A stretch of DNA of 64,000 bases. It comes from Sphingomonas adhaesiva (GTDB taxonomy: Bacteria > Pseudomonadota > Alphaproteobacteria > Sphingomonadales > Sphingomonadaceae). The number at the start of each line of letters is the position of its first letter. Position 1 is the stretch's first letter. The stretch is taken from the NCBI RefSeq assembly GCF_036946125.1, contig NZ_JAQIJT010000002.1, forward strand, positions 2,534,656 to 2,598,655. Reading direction: 5' to 3'. The notes below the pieces were generated by a model, which was not told the DNA's origin, did no database searches, and saw only the letters and a program-made list of their open reading frames with translations. Position numbers and translations under genes: made by a program. This document shows positions 1 to 8,728 of this stretch, piece after piece.

Positions 1-864
1 CGCGCCCTTGTCGAGCACGAAATTGTGGTCGTAGCCGCGACCGATCACGATCTGCGGGTCGCGGCCGTCGCGCACGCTCAGCCCAATGGCGCGCGGCGTC
101 GTGAAGTCGAACACGGTGCCCGCGACCGCGGCGAGCTCGCCGGTCGGGATCAATGCCGCGTCGACGGGCGTGTAGCGGCGCGCCGGGATCGTCATCTTCT
201 GCGCGTAGATGCCGCCCGACGACCCCTCCCCCGCCAGATCGAACAGCGCGTGGTTGGTCAGGTTGACGATCGTCGGCGCGTCGGTCTTCGCCGACATGTC
301 GATCGTCAACGCCCCCTTGTCGTCCAGGCTGTAGGTCACGGTGACGTCGAGAGTCCCGGGATAGCCCTGGTCGCCGGCCGGGCTGCGCATCACCATGGTG
401 ACGCTGGCCTGCGGCCCCGACCTAACGTCCGTGATCCGCCACACGTATTGGTCGAAACCCCTGGTCCCGCCGTGGAGCGAGTTGGTCTTGTCGTTGAGCG
501 GCAGCCGATAGGTCCGGCCGTCGATCGCGAACGTCCCGCCCGCGATCCGGTTGGCGTAGCGCCCCACCGTCTGGCCCCAGAAGTTCGGCCTGGTGACGTA
601 GCTGGCCGCATCGTCGTAGCCGAGCGTGATGTCGGCGACCTTGCCGTCGCGGTCGGGCGCGTTGAACGACTGCAGCGTCGCCCCCAGCGTCATGATCCGC
701 GCGCTGACGCCGTTGCTGCCGGTCAGCGTCACCGCCTCGATCGCGGTCCCGTCCGGCAGCGCGCCGAAACCCGCCCGCACGGCGGTGGCGGCGTCCGCCG
801 ACGCGGCGGGAGCCGACGCCGCCAGGGCGAGCAACGGCGCCGTCCAGTGACCATGTCGCATCAT
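1..864 (-). CDS. galM: Aldose 1-epimerase (galactose mutarotase), truncated by the window edge
   Basis: Interconverts alpha and beta anomers of galactose or a related aldose. The reading frame runs unbroken from the ATG at 864 to base 1, giving 288 codons, so the C-terminus lies outside the window. Family landmarks are visible: LHGG near residue 130 and NLTNH near residue 200, each with a conserved active-site His. The first 25 or so residues are hydrophobic and Ala-rich and suggest export to the periplasm. The start is supported by GGGAGG just upstream; a second ATG at 861 is possible. It is divergent from the sugar permease at 993, and a palindromic operator lies between them, so the two are probably co-regulated. 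The anomer epimerised would feed the sugar dehydrogenase at 8725. The family call is firm; the exact sugar is not. Confidence 0.9.
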   Translation of the reverse strand, partial: MMRHGHWTAPLLALAASAPAASADAATAVRAGFGALPDGTAIEAVTLTGSNGVSARIMTLGATLQSFNAPDRDGKVADITLGYDDAASYVTRPNFWGQTVGRYANRIAGGTFAIDGRTYRLPLNDKTNSLHGGTRGFDQYVWRITDVRSGPQASVTMVMRSPAGDQGYPGTLDVTVTYSLDDKGALTIDMSAKTDAPTIVNLTNHALFDLAGEGSSGGIYAQKMTIPARRYTPVDAALIPTGELAAVAGTVFDFTTPRAIGLSVRDGRDPQIVIGRGYDHNFVLDKGA

Positions 865-913
865 TCCTGCCCCCTCCCGCCGGACCGCATCGCGGTTTCG
901 GCATTGACCCTCA

Positions 914-939
914 TATGTCAGACCATATAGTCAGACATA
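914..939. promoter_or_regulatory. GntR/FadR-type operator between galM and the permease gene
   Basis: Two GTCAGAC cores (917-923 and 930-936) sit inside an imperfect 26-bp palindrome bounded by TATGTC and GACATA. Each core fits the general GntR/FadR pattern T.GT...AC.(A/T). The site is centred between divergent genes, where it could control both. Very similar cores recur at 5671, 7238, 18204 and 18306. Confidence 0.65.
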
Positions 940-992
940 ATAGCGGGTGGCAAGCGGCGCAGATCGCGGGTCACAAAAATAGGGAGGATGGA

Positions 993-2309
993 ATGGCAGG
1001 TCCGATCGGTTCAGCGGCTCCAGCGGCACCAGCGGGGGCGCCGGTCGCGGGCGGCGGCTACGGCAAGGCGTTGACGCTGCTGGCCAGCCTGTTCTTCATG
1101 TGGGGCTTCATCACCGTCATCAACAACACGCTGCTGCCCCATCTGCGCAGCGTCTTCGACCTCAATTACACCCAGACGACGCTGATCGAGAGCGTGTGGT
1201 TCATCGCCTATTTCTTCGCCTCGATCCCGTCGGCGAAGCTGATCGAGCGGGTGGGATATCAACGCTCGCTCGTGATCGGCCTGCTCGTCATGGCCGCGGG
1301 CGCACTGGGCATGATGCTCGCCGCCAGCCTGCCGTCCTACGGCGTCACGCTGCTGATGCTGTTCGTCATCGCCAGCGGGATCACGCTGCTTCAGGTCGCG
1401 GCCAACCCCTATGTCGCGGTGATCGGCCCGGCGGAAACATCCTCGTCGCGCCTCAACCTCGTCCAGGCGATGAACTCGGCCGGCACCATGCTCGCGCCGC
1501 TGTTCGGCGCCTATCTGATCCTGGGCCGTTCGCGCGGCGGCACCGCGGAGACCGGAACCGTGCTCACCCAGGCGGAGCGCCTGGCCGATGCCCAGTCGGT
1601 GATCCTCCCCTATGCGCTCGTCGCGGTGGTGCTGGTGGTGCTGGCGGTGGTGATCGCGCGCTTCCCGCTCCCGGCAATGGGCTCCGCCACCAGCCGCGTC
1701 GCGAAGGAGGAGCGCGGGCGCCACTCGCTGTGGGCGCACCGCAACCTCGTCTTCGGCATCCCCGCCATCTTCATCTACCTGATCGCCGAGATCGGAGTCG
1801 CCAACCTGTTCGTCAATTTCGTCTCGCAGCCGGAAATCGCCAACATCACCGCGGAACAGGCCGGACGCTACCTCACGTTCCTGTGGGGCGGGATGATGGT
1901 CGGCCGCTTCGCCGGGTCGGCGATCATGCAGCGCATCCCCGCGGAAACCGTGCTGGCGGCGTTCTCGGTCGGTGCGTTCGTGGTCATGCTCGTCACCGTC
2001 TTCACCACCGGGCCCGTCGCGATGTGGGCGCTGATCTCGGTCGGGCTGTTCCACTCGATCATGTTCCCGACGATCTTCACGCTGGGCATCAAGGGGCTGG
2101 GTCCGCTGACCGAGGAGGGGTCGGGCCTGCTCATCATGGCGATCGCCGGCGGCGCGCTGGTGGTGGTGCAGGGCTGGCTGGCCGACCGCTACGGGCTGCA
2201 GGCGTCGTTCCTGCTGACCGCGGCGTGCGAACTCTACATCCTGTTCTACGCGCTGTGGGGCGCGAAGGTGACCGCGCCGCTGGCGGAGCCGGTGATCGAA
2301 ACGATATGA
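993..2309 (+). CDS. Sugar MFS permease, FucP (fucose/galactose/glucose:H+ symporter) family
   Basis: Inner-membrane sugar:proton symporter of 438 residues. The N-terminal helix FFMWGFITVINNTLLPHL and the following loop are typical of the FucP/GluP family, and about twelve hydrophobic segments are spread along the protein. The start at 993 is chosen because AGGGAGG lies six bases upstream; an upstream in-frame ATG at 915 falls inside the operator and is unlikely. The stop overlaps the start of the GH127-type gene (ATGA), so transporter and glycosidase are translationally coupled. The context suggests transport of a monosaccharide released by the locus, such as L-arabinose or galactose. The true substrate cannot be read from sequence. 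Confidence 0.88.
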   Translation: MAGPIGSAAPAAPAGAPVAGGGYGKALTLLASLFFMWGFITVINNTLLPHLRSVFDLNYTQTTLIESVWFIAYFFASIPSAKLIERVGYQRSLVIGLLVMAAGALGMMLAASLPSYGVTLLMLFVIASGITLLQVAANPYVAVIGPAETSSSRLNLVQAMNSAGTMLAPLFGAYLILGRSRGGTAETGTVLTQAERLADAQSVILPYALVAVVLVVLAVVIARFPLPAMGSATSRVAKEERGRHSLWAHRNLVFGIPAIFIYLIAEIGVANLFVNFVSQPEIANITAEQAGRYLTFLWGGMMVGRFAGSAIMQRIPAETVLAAFSVGAFVVMLVTVFTTGPVAMWALISVGLFHSIMFPTIFTLGIKGLGPLTEEGSGLLIMAIAGGALVVVQGWLADRYGLQASFLLTAACELYILFYALWGAKVTAPLAEPVIETI

Positions 2310-4669
2310 GCGGGATGCGCTCGACCCGGCGCGAGCTGCTCGTGGGAACGGCCGCGGCGGCGAGCCTCGGCTTGCCGCTCGGCGCCGCGAGCGCCGCCTC
2401 GGGTGTCGTGCGCGCCGAGCCCGTTCCGATGCGCTACGTGCGGCTGAAACCCTCCCCGTTCCAGGATGCCTTCGCCGCCAATCGTCGCTATCTGCTGTCG
2501 CTCGATCCGGAACGGCTGCTCCACAATTTCTACGTCTCCGCCGGCCTGCCCGCGCCCGGACCCGTCTATGGCGGCTGGGAGGCGCAGGGGATCGCGGGAC
2601 ACAGCCTGGGCCACTGGCTGTCCGCCTGCGCCCTCGTCGTCGCCAACACGGGCGACCGCGCGATCGCGGCGCGGCTCGACCATGCGCTGGCGGAGATGGC
2701 GCGCATCCAGGCCGCGCACGGCGACGGCTACATCGGCGGCACCACGGTCGAACGCGGCGGCAGGACCGTGGACGGCAAGATCGTGTTCGAGGAGGTCCGC
2801 CGCGGCGACATCCGCACCGGAGGGTTCGATCTCAACGGCGGCTGGGTGCCGCTCTACACCTGGCACAAGGTGCAGGCGGGGCTGACCGACGCGCATCGTC
2901 TGGCGGGCAACCCACGCGCCCTGCCGGTGCTGCTCGCCATGGCCGGCTATCTGGCGGGCGTGCTGGAGCCGCTCACCGACGCGCAGATGCAACAGGTGCT
3001 GCGCGCTGAGCATGGCGGCCTCAACGAGAGCTTCGCGAACCTCCATGCGATCACCGGCGCGCCCCGCTGGCTGCGCCTCGCCGAGAAGATCCGGCACAAG
3101 GCGGTGCTCGATCCGCTTACCGCCGGCATCGACAGCCTCGAGGGGCTGCACGCCAACACCCAGATTCCCAAGGTCATCGGCCTCGCGCGCCTTCACGAAC
3201 TGACCGCGCGCGCCGACCAGGCCGCGGCGGCGCGCTTCTTCCACGCGCGCGTGACCGGGCACCACAGCTACGTCATCGGCGGCAATTCGGAACGCGAACA
3301 TTTCGGCGCCCCCGACAGGCTCGCCGCGCGCGTCACCGAGGCGACGTGCGAGGCGTGCAACAGCTACAACATGATGAAGCTGACGCGGCATCTGTATGGC
3401 TGGCAGCCCGACGCGCGATGGTTCGACTATTACGAGCGCGTCCAGCTCAACCATATCCTCGCGCACCAGCGGCCCGACACCGGGCAGTTCGTCTACTTCA
3501 TGCCGCTGGCGAGCGGCGCGCGGCGCAGCTACTCCATGGCGGAGGACAGCTTCTGGTGCTGCGTCGGGTCGGGGATGGAAAGCCATGCCAAGCATGCCGA
3601 TTCGATCTTCTGGCACGACACCGGCGGTGGCGGGACGCTCTACGTCAACCTCTACATCCCCAGCCGGCTCGACTGGCCGGAACGCGGAGTGGCGCTCGAC
3701 CTCGACACCACCATGCCATTCGCAGGTCGGGCGACGCTGACGATAGGGCGCGCGCCGCGCACCGCGCAACGGATCGCCCTGCGCATGCCGGGCTGGTCGA
3801 GCGGAGCGCGACTGATGGTCAACGGCCGACCCGCCGCGGTGGTGGCCGAACGCGGCTATGCGATCCTCCAGCGGCGATGGGCGGCGGGCGACCGGATCGA
3901 CATCGACTTGCCGATGCGGCTGACCGCCGAGGCACTGCCCGACGATCCGAGCATCGTCGCCTTTCTCCACGGCCCGCTCGTAATGGCCGCCGACCTCGGT
4001 CCCGCCGACGCGCCCTTCGACGGGGTCGAGCCGGCACTCGTCACCAAGGGCGCCGCGCCGGACGCGCTCGCGGCCGACGGGTCGGGAGGCTTTCGCACCA
4101 CCAGCGCAATCGGCGAACCTCTGTCGCTCCGCCCCTTCTTCGCGCAGCACGAGCGGCGCACCGCGGTCTATTTCCCGACCTTCAGCGCGGCGGGCTGGTC
4201 CGCGGCGCGGACGGATTACCTCGGCCGCGCGCAGGAGGCGAAGGCGTTGGCACGGCGGACCGTCGACATCTTCCATCCCGGCGAGATGCAACCCGAACGC
4301 GACCACGATTTCGTCTCGGCCCGGAGCGATGTGGTGAACTGGGCCGGGCGACCGGGACGGCGGCTGCGGCCCGGCGCCCGCATGGACTTCGCCATGACGC
4401 GTGCCGAGGGGCCTGCGATCCTGCGCGTGATGGTGGTGGCCGGGGATGCGGATCGTCCAATGGCGGTCACCGTCGACGGACAGCCCGTGCCACCCACGGG
4501 GCGCGGCGACCGCACGGGCGAACGCTTCGCGCTGCTCGACCATGCGATCCCCGCGATGGGCGCGCAGGGTCGCCCGCGCGCGATGGTGTCGATCATCGCC
4601 GGACGGGACGATGCCGTCATCTACGAAGTACGGATGCTGACCGCTCCGGACGCGGCCTCCACGACCTGA
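2306..4669 (+). CDS. GH127/DUF1680 family glycosidase, probable beta-L-arabinofuranosidase
   Basis: Secreted glycoside hydrolase of 787 residues. A twin-arginine type leader (RREL at residues 8-11, then an Ala-rich stretch) precedes the catalytic domain. The hallmark metal/cysteine centre of GH127 is present: Glu349-x-Cys351 and the Cys418-Cys419 pair. In the characterised family member HypBA1 the equivalent Glu and three Cys bind zinc, and one Cys is the nucleophile. The C-terminal 250 residues are beta-rich. The gene overlaps the permease by 4 nt. With the arabinose-type oxidative genes downstream, removal of L-arabinofuranose from a plant glycan is the natural reading. Related DUF1680 families (GH146 and others) act on other arabinosides, so the linkage is open. 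Confidence 0.85.
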   Translation: MSGMRSTRRELLVGTAAAASLGLPLGAASAASGVVRAEPVPMRYVRLKPSPFQDAFAANRRYLLSLDPERLLHNFYVSAGLPAPGPVYGGWEAQGIAGHSLGHWLSACALVVANTGDRAIAARLDHALAEMARIQAAHGDGYIGGTTVERGGRTVDGKIVFEEVRRGDIRTGGFDLNGGWVPLYTWHKVQAGLTDAHRLAGNPRALPVLLAMAGYLAGVLEPLTDAQMQQVLRAEHGGLNESFANLHAITGAPRWLRLAEKIRHKAVLDPLTAGIDSLEGLHANTQIPKVIGLARLHELTARADQAAAARFFHARVTGHHSYVIGGNSEREHFGAPDRLAARVTEATCEACNSYNMMKLTRHLYGWQPDARWFDYYERVQLNHILAHQRPDTGQFVYFMPLASGARRSYSMAEDSFWCCVGSGMESHAKHADSIFWHDTGGGGTLYVNLYIPSRLDWPERGVALDLDTTMPFAGRATLTIGRAPRTAQRIALRMPGWSSGARLMVNGRPAAVVAERGYAILQRRWAAGDRIDIDLPMRLTAEALPDDPSIVAFLHGPLVMAADLGPADAPFDGVEPALVTKGAAPDALAADGSGGFRTTSAIGEPLSLRPFFAQHERRTAVYFPTFSAAGWSAARTDYLGRAQEAKALARRTVDIFHPGEMQPERDHDFVSARSDVVNWAGRPGRRLRPGARMDFAMTRAEGPAILRVMVVAGDADRPMAVTVDGQPVPPTGRGDRTGERFALLDHAIPAMGAQGRPRAMVSIIAGRDDAVIYEVRMLTAPDAASTT

Positions 4670-4682
4670 CGTCAAGTGCCAA

Positions 4683-4702
4683 GGGGGGCTGCGAGGCCCC
4701 CC
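4683..4702. terminator. GC-rich hairpin between convergent genes
   Basis: GGGGGGC (4683-4689) pairs with GCCCCCC (4696-4702) around a six-base loop. It lies between the 3' ends of the GH127-type gene (+) and the lactonase gene (-). There is no T-tract, so factor-independent termination is uncertain. Confidence 0.35.
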
Positions 4703-4710
4703 CCCCCCCC
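4697..4710. repeat. Homopolymer tract of 14 C
   Basis: Fourteen consecutive C in the 60-bp gap between two convergent genes. It forms one arm of the hairpin at 4683-4702 and extends beyond it. The length is likely to be variable or prone to sequencing error. It lies outside both coding frames. Confidence 0.9.
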
Positions 4711-4729
4711 GCGCGTCAGTCCGCCGCAC

Positions 4730-5608
4730 TCATTCCGTCACGGCCAGCCTGGCGAGCGGCAGCCGCTGCCCCGGCGTATCGACCTTGAAGGAGAAGACGT
4801 TGCCCGCCTCCGGCTGCGCCGCGAGCGCCGCGGGCGACAGGCCGACGCGCGCGCTGGTGGCGTAGGCGGTGCGTCCGTCGGCACCGCCCAGCGCCACCTT
4901 GGTGATGTTGGCGGCCGGAAGCCGGACCTCCGTGACGATCGCGCCCGCGGGATCGTAGAGCCTGGCGCGCCAGCCGCCCCACAGGCCGACCCAGACGTTG
5001 CCCGCCGCGTCCACCGTCACGCCGTCCGGATGACCATCGTCCGGGTCGATCCGCGCGAAAACCCGCACCTCCCCGGTCGCCCCGTCGCCCGACAGCGCGA
5101 CCGCGTGGATGATCCCGCCCACCGTATCGACATGGTACAGCGTGCGACCGTCGGGCGACACGCCCGGGCCGTTGGTAATCACGACCGGCTCGATCGCGCT
5201 GGTCTCCACCGAGCGGCCGTTCCAGCGGTGGACGCGACCCGTCGCCTGCCGCTCGCCGTCGTCCATGCTGCCGAACCACACGCTGCCGTCGGGCGCGACG
5301 GTGGCATCGTTGAGCCGGTTGCCGGGCAGATCGGGCTCGACCTGTGCCAGATGGGCGAAGTCCCCGCTGACCGGATCGAAGCGCGCGAGACCCGTCTGCA
5401 GACCGGCGAGCAGCACGCCGCCCTCCGCCGGAACCACCCAGCCGACCGGCGCCGGCGCGTCCCACGCCCGCGTCGTGGCCGAGCGGGGATCGTATCGGTG
5501 CACCCGCTGCCCCTTGATGTCGACGAACCACAGCATGTCGTCGCGCGGATCCCAGCACGGCCCCTCCCCCAGCTGCGCCGCACCGTTCCAGATCGTGATC
5601 GTCGCCAT
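4730..5608 (-). CDS. SMP-30/gluconolactonase family sugar lactonase
   Basis: Predicted calcium-dependent six-bladed beta-propeller lactonase of 292 residues that opens aldonolactones made by the sugar dehydrogenase. Family landmarks are LGEGPCWD at the N-terminus (metal-binding Glu), NRLNDATVAPDG (conserved Asn-Asp), VSPDGRTLYHVDT and HPDGVTVDAAGNVWV (catalytic Asp region). The start at 5608 has AAGGAGAG upstream. The gene is divergent from the aldehyde dehydrogenase at 5693, and an operator at 5671 lies between them. No signal peptide is evident, so it is cytoplasmic. A paralogue is at 54848. L-arabonolactone is favoured over galactonolactone from the company it keeps, but the sequence does not decide. 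Confidence 0.87.
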   Translation of the reverse strand: MATITIWNGAAQLGEGPCWDPRDDMLWFVDIKGQRVHRYDPRSATTRAWDAPAPVGWVVPAEGGVLLAGLQTGLARFDPVSGDFAHLAQVEPDLPGNRLNDATVAPDGSVWFGSMDDGERQATGRVHRWNGRSVETSAIEPVVITNGPGVSPDGRTLYHVDTVGGIIHAVALSGDGATGEVRVFARIDPDDGHPDGVTVDAAGNVWVGLWGGWRARLYDPAGAIVTEVRLPAANITKVALGGADGRTAYATSARVGLSPAALAAQPEAGNVFSFKVDTPGQRLPLARLAVTE

Positions 5609-5670
5609 GCGCTCTCCTTTTCCCGGTCCGGCTGTTGTGACTCCGGGCGAGCGCCCCTATAGACGCTGTT

Positions 5671-5683
5671 AAGTCAGACATAA
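5671..5683. promoter_or_regulatory. GntR/FadR-type operator between lactonase and aldehyde dehydrogenase genes
   Basis: AAGTCAGACATAA matches the right half of the site at 914-939 almost base for base. It lies between divergent starts at 5608 and 5693, ten bases upstream of the latter, where a bound repressor would block the ribosome-binding region. Confidence 0.6.
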
Positions 5684-5692
5684 AGGTTGACC

Positions 5693-7219
5693 ATGCGAGA
5701 GATGGATGTGCTTTACGGCGTCGCCGCCGCCACCGGCGAGCGACTGGAACCCGGCTACCCCGTCAGCACCGCCGCCGACGTGGCGCACGCCTGCATCGCG
5801 GCCGAGGCGGCGTTCGATCCGTATCGGGCGAGGGCGGCGGACGAGCGAGCGGCGCTGCTGGACGCCGTCGCGGAGGAAATCCTCGCGCTCGGCGAGGCCC
5901 TGATCGATCGGGCGGCCGCCGAAACGGGGCTGCCGGTCGCGCGCCTGACCGGCGAGCGCGGCCGGACGGTCGGGCAATTGCGCCTGTTCGCGCAGGTGGT
6001 GCGCGACGGCCATTGGCGCGGGCTGCGCATCGACCCCGCCCAGCCCGACCGCCAGCCGCTGCCGCGTCCCGATCTTCGGCAGCGCCGCGTACCGCTGGGC
6101 CCGGTGGCGGTGTTCGGCGCGTCGAACTTCCCGCTCGCTTTCTCCACCGCCGGCGGCGACACCGCCGCGGCACTGGCGGCCGGCTGTCCGGTGGTGGTGA
6201 AGGGGCATCCGGCGCATCCCGGAACCGATGCCCTGGTCGCCGATGCGATCCGCCGCGCGGTGGAACGCTGCGGCATGCCCGCGGGGGTCTTCGGACACGT
6301 CCGGGGCGCGGGCAACGAGCTCGGCGCCGCCCTCGTCCGGCATCCGGCGATCGCGGCGGTCGGCTTCACCGGGTCGCGGGCGGGCGGGCTCGCGCTGATG
6401 CGGCTGGCGCAGCAGCGCCCCGTGCCGATCCCGGTCTATGCCGAAATGTCGAGCATCAACCCCGTGGTGCTGATGCCCTGCGCACTCGCCCACCGGGGCG
6501 CCGAGCTCGGGCGCGCCTTCGTCGCGTCGCTCACCATGGGTGCGGGACAATTCTGCACCAATCCGGGGCTGCTGCTGGCGATCGAGGGCGATGGCCTCGC
6601 GGCCTTCGAGGCGGCGGCGGCGGAGGCGCTGCGCACTCATGCGCCGCAGCCGATGCTGACCGATGGCATCCGCCGCGCCTATGCCGAGGGCACCGCACGG
6701 CTCGCCGGACGCGAGGGCGTGGTCGAACTCGCCGCCGGCATCGCGGGCGACGGCGTGGCGAGCGAGGAGGCGCGGCTGTTCGTCACCGACGCCGCGACGT
6801 TGCGCGACGCGCCCGAACTCGCCGAAGAGGTGTTCGGCGCCTCGTCGCTGCTGGTGCGTTGCCGCGATCTCGACGAGGTGATCGCCATCCTCGCCGCCGC
6901 CGAAGGCCAGCTGACCGCCACCATCCAGCTCGACGCCGGGGATGAGGCACAGGCCGCGCGCCTCGTCCCCGTGCTGGAGCGCAAGGCCGGGCGCCTCCTC
7001 GTCAACGGCTGGCCGACCGGGGTGGAGGTCGCGCATGCCATGGTCCATGGCGGCCCCTTCCCCGCCACCTCGGACGGGCGGTCGACCTCCGTCGGCACCC
7101 TGGCGATCGACCGCTTTCTGCGGCCCGTCTGCTATCAGGACCTTCCCGCCGCGCTGCTCCCGCCCGAGTTGCGGGACGGCGCGACGGAACCGCGGATGGT
7201 GGACGGCCGACCGGCTTGA
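5693..7219 (+). CDS. Aldehyde dehydrogenase (NADP+), 2-oxoglutarate semialdehyde dehydrogenase type
   Basis: Oxidises 2-oxoglutarate semialdehyde to 2-oxoglutarate, the last step of the non-phosphorylative (Weimberg-type) arabinose route. The protein has 508 residues, usual for the family. Catalytic features are visible: Cys288 in GAGQFCTNPG, Glu251 in EMSSINP, Lys170 in the cofactor site, Asn145 in GASNFPLAF and the GFTGSRAGG Rossmann turn. The absence of FDH-type motifs and the FCTNPG signature fit the class III (AraE-like) KGSADH group. The start at 5693 is preferred because AAGG precedes it by six bases; TTG 5687 and ATG 5702 are alternatives. The pathway role is inferred from the neighbouring AraD1-type gene and the lactonase. 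Confidence 0.85.
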   Translation: MREMDVLYGVAAATGERLEPGYPVSTAADVAHACIAAEAAFDPYRARAADERAALLDAVAEEILALGEALIDRAAAETGLPVARLTGERGRTVGQLRLFAQVVRDGHWRGLRIDPAQPDRQPLPRPDLRQRRVPLGPVAVFGASNFPLAFSTAGGDTAAALAAGCPVVVKGHPAHPGTDALVADAIRRAVERCGMPAGVFGHVRGAGNELGAALVRHPAIAAVGFTGSRAGGLALMRLAQQRPVPIPVYAEMSSINPVVLMPCALAHRGAELGRAFVASLTMGAGQFCTNPGLLLAIEGDGLAAFEAAAAEALRTHAPQPMLTDGIRRAYAEGTARLAGREGVVELAAGIAGDGVASEEARLFVTDAATLRDAPELAEEVFGASSLLVRCRDLDEVIAILAAAEGQLTATIQLDAGDEAQAARLVPVLERKAGRLLVNGWPTGVEVAHAMVHGGPFPATSDGRSTSVGTLAIDRFLRPVCYQDLPAALLPPELRDGATEPRMVDGRPA

Positions 7220-7237
7220 CGCAACTGTTCGACCCTG

Positions 7238-7253
7238 TATTGTCTTACATATA
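7238..7253. promoter_or_regulatory. GntR/FadR-type operator upstream of the decayed aldolase and araD1
   Basis: TATTGTCTTACATATA keeps the GT...AC spacing of the other sites, with a variant core (GTCTTAC). It lies 20 bases after the aldehyde dehydrogenase stop and before the aldolase remnant. It probably drives the araD1-dehydrogenase-GH2 operon. Confidence 0.5.
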
Positions 7254-7272
7254 GGATGGGAGGGAGACGGAT

Positions 7273-7736
7273 GTGACCGGCGACTCTATCGCGGTCGGCG
7301 GGGAGACGACCGACCGGCGCGCCCGACGTCTCTCCGCGAAGGCCGCCGTGATCGACCACGCCGGCAACGATACCGGCCGGCTTGCCGTCACCCCCGACGC
7401 CCGTCCGCAGGAGACGGCGGGGATAACAAGCGCCGAAGCGGTACCGGGTGCGGCGCAGGCCGCGGCGGCGGCAGCCGCCGGAGGCACGGTGATCGTGTCG
7501 TCCGCCCCCGACACCCGCGTCGCCGCCGCCGCCGCGCGGGGGCGGGTCTCGCTGCCCGGCTTCTACGAGGCGCTCGCCGCGCTGTCGGCGGGCGCCATCG
7601 CGCCGAAGCCGGTTCCCGCCGACGCCGCCGACCCCGCGATGCCGACGGCTCCCACCTCTACCGTCCGGGAAAGCCCGCCGCCCACGTCGGCGCGGGCGCC
7701 CCGGCCTATCGTTCAGCCCTGAAGGACCCTGCATGA
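7273..7736 (+). pseudogene. Decayed 2-dehydro-3-deoxy-6-phosphogalactonate aldolase gene
   Basis: The frame starting at 7273 gives a biased, Ala-rich 149-residue product that aligns along its length with the intact aldolase at 59037. AAAGGTVIVSS, VAAAAARGRVSLPG, ALSAGAIAPKPVPADAADPA and VIDHAGNDTGRLAVT correspond to AAGGTVIIAP, VIAAAAARGLVALPG, ALDAGAAALKLFPAEAASPA and IIEVPLNSPDPLASI. The aldolase C-terminus continues in another frame: LYRPGKPAAHVGA, then a stop at 7734-7736 that overlaps the araD1 start (ATGA), as an intact predecessor would. Conserved glycines and the phosphate-binding VGGV segment are lost, and a frameshift separates body and tail. It is therefore a remnant, not an active enzyme. 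Confidence 0.6.
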
Positions 7737-8728
7737 CCCCGATCAGACTGCTCCAGCATCGTGCGGCCGATGGCCGCCGCCGCCTGATCCTGGCCGAGGG
7801 CGACCGCGCGCACTTCCTGTCCGGCCCCGCCACCACGCACGACCTCGCGATGGAGGCGATCGCGCAGGAAGCGTCGCTGGCCGACGCCGCCCGCGCGCAC
7901 CGCACCGGCGAGGCGGCGGACCCCGCCGCCGAGCTCGCCGCCGGCCGGCTGCTGCCGGCGATCGATCATGCCGATCCGGCGCGGCTGCTGCTGGCAGGCA
8001 CCGGGCTCACCCATCTCGGCTCCGCCGAAGGGCGCGACGCCATGCACAAGGCCGCGTCCGAGGCCACGCACCAGACCGATTCCATGCGCATGTTCCTCGA
8101 AGGGGTCGAGGGGGGGAAGCCCGGCGAGGGGACGATCGGCCAGCAGCCGGAATGGTTCTACAAGGGCGACGGCCAGGGTCTCGTCGGGCCGGGCGAACCG
8201 CTGACGTCGCCCGCCTTCGCCAGGGACGGCGGCGAGGAGCCGGAGCTGGCCGGGATCTATGTCATCGGCGACGACGGCACGCCCTACCGGCTGGGCGTCG
8301 CGCTCGCCAACGAGTTCAGCGACCATGTCACCGAGCGCCACAATTATCTCTGGCTCGCCCATTCGAAGCTGCGGCCTGCGGCGCTGGGCGCCGAACTGCT
8401 GCTGGGCGAGCCGCCGGCGGACATCCGGGGCACGAGCCGCATCGTCCGCGACGGCGCGACGGTGTGGGAGAAGCCCTTCCTGACCGGCGAGGCGAACATG
8501 TCGCATCACCTCGCCAATCTCGAGCACCATCATTTCAAATATGCCGGCTTCCGGCGCCCCGGCGACGTCCACGTCCACTTCTTCGGCACCGCCACCCTGT
8601 CCTTCGCGGACGGGTTCGGGACGCGGGCGGACGACGTGTTCGAGATCGAGGCCGCGCCCTTCACCCTGCCGCTGCGCAATCCGCTGGCGATCGCGGCCCC
8701 GGCGCCGGTTGCGGTGCGCGCGCTGTGA
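7733..8728 (+). CDS. AraD1/GguC family protein (FAH fold), probable 2-keto-3-deoxy-L-arabonate dehydratase
   Basis: Fumarylacetoacetate-hydrolase-fold enzyme of 331 residues. It matches the AraD1/GguC group in length and motifs: LLAGTGLTHLGSAEGRDAMH near residue 85, QQPEWFYKGDG near residue 140, GEEPELAGIYVIGDDG and FSDHVTERHNYLWLAHSKL near residue 200, with acidic metal ligands. In the oxidative arabinose route it would convert 2-keto-3-deoxy-L-arabonate to 2-oxoglutarate semialdehyde, the substrate of the aldehyde dehydrogenase upstream. The ATG overlaps the stop of the decayed aldolase frame, and the stop overlaps the GTG of the next gene. The specific reaction is inferred from context, since few members have been tested. 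Confidence 0.8.
   Translation: MTPIRLLQHRAADGRRRLILAEGDRAHFLSGPATTHDLAMEAIAQEASLADAARAHRTGEAADPAAELAAGRLLPAIDHADPARLLLAGTGLTHLGSAEGRDAMHKAASEATHQTDSMRMFLEGVEGGKPGEGTIGQQPEWFYKGDGQGLVGPGEPLTSPAFARDGGEEPELAGIYVIGDDGTPYRLGVALANEFSDHVTERHNYLWLAHSKLRPAALGAELLLGEPPADIRGTSRIVRDGATVWEKPFLTGEANMSHHLANLEHHHFKYAGFRRPGDVHVHFFGTATLSFADGFGTRADDVFEIEAAPFTLPLRNPLAIAAPAPVAVRAL

Noticed and set aside
25..930. Plus-strand frame across the first 900 bases
   Set aside because: The minus strand encodes a clear aldose epimerase in this interval.
2246..4729. Long open frame on the minus strand opposite the GH127-type gene
   Set aside because: It is the complement of a well-supported gene in GC-rich DNA; the product is Arg/Gly/His-rich with no domain.
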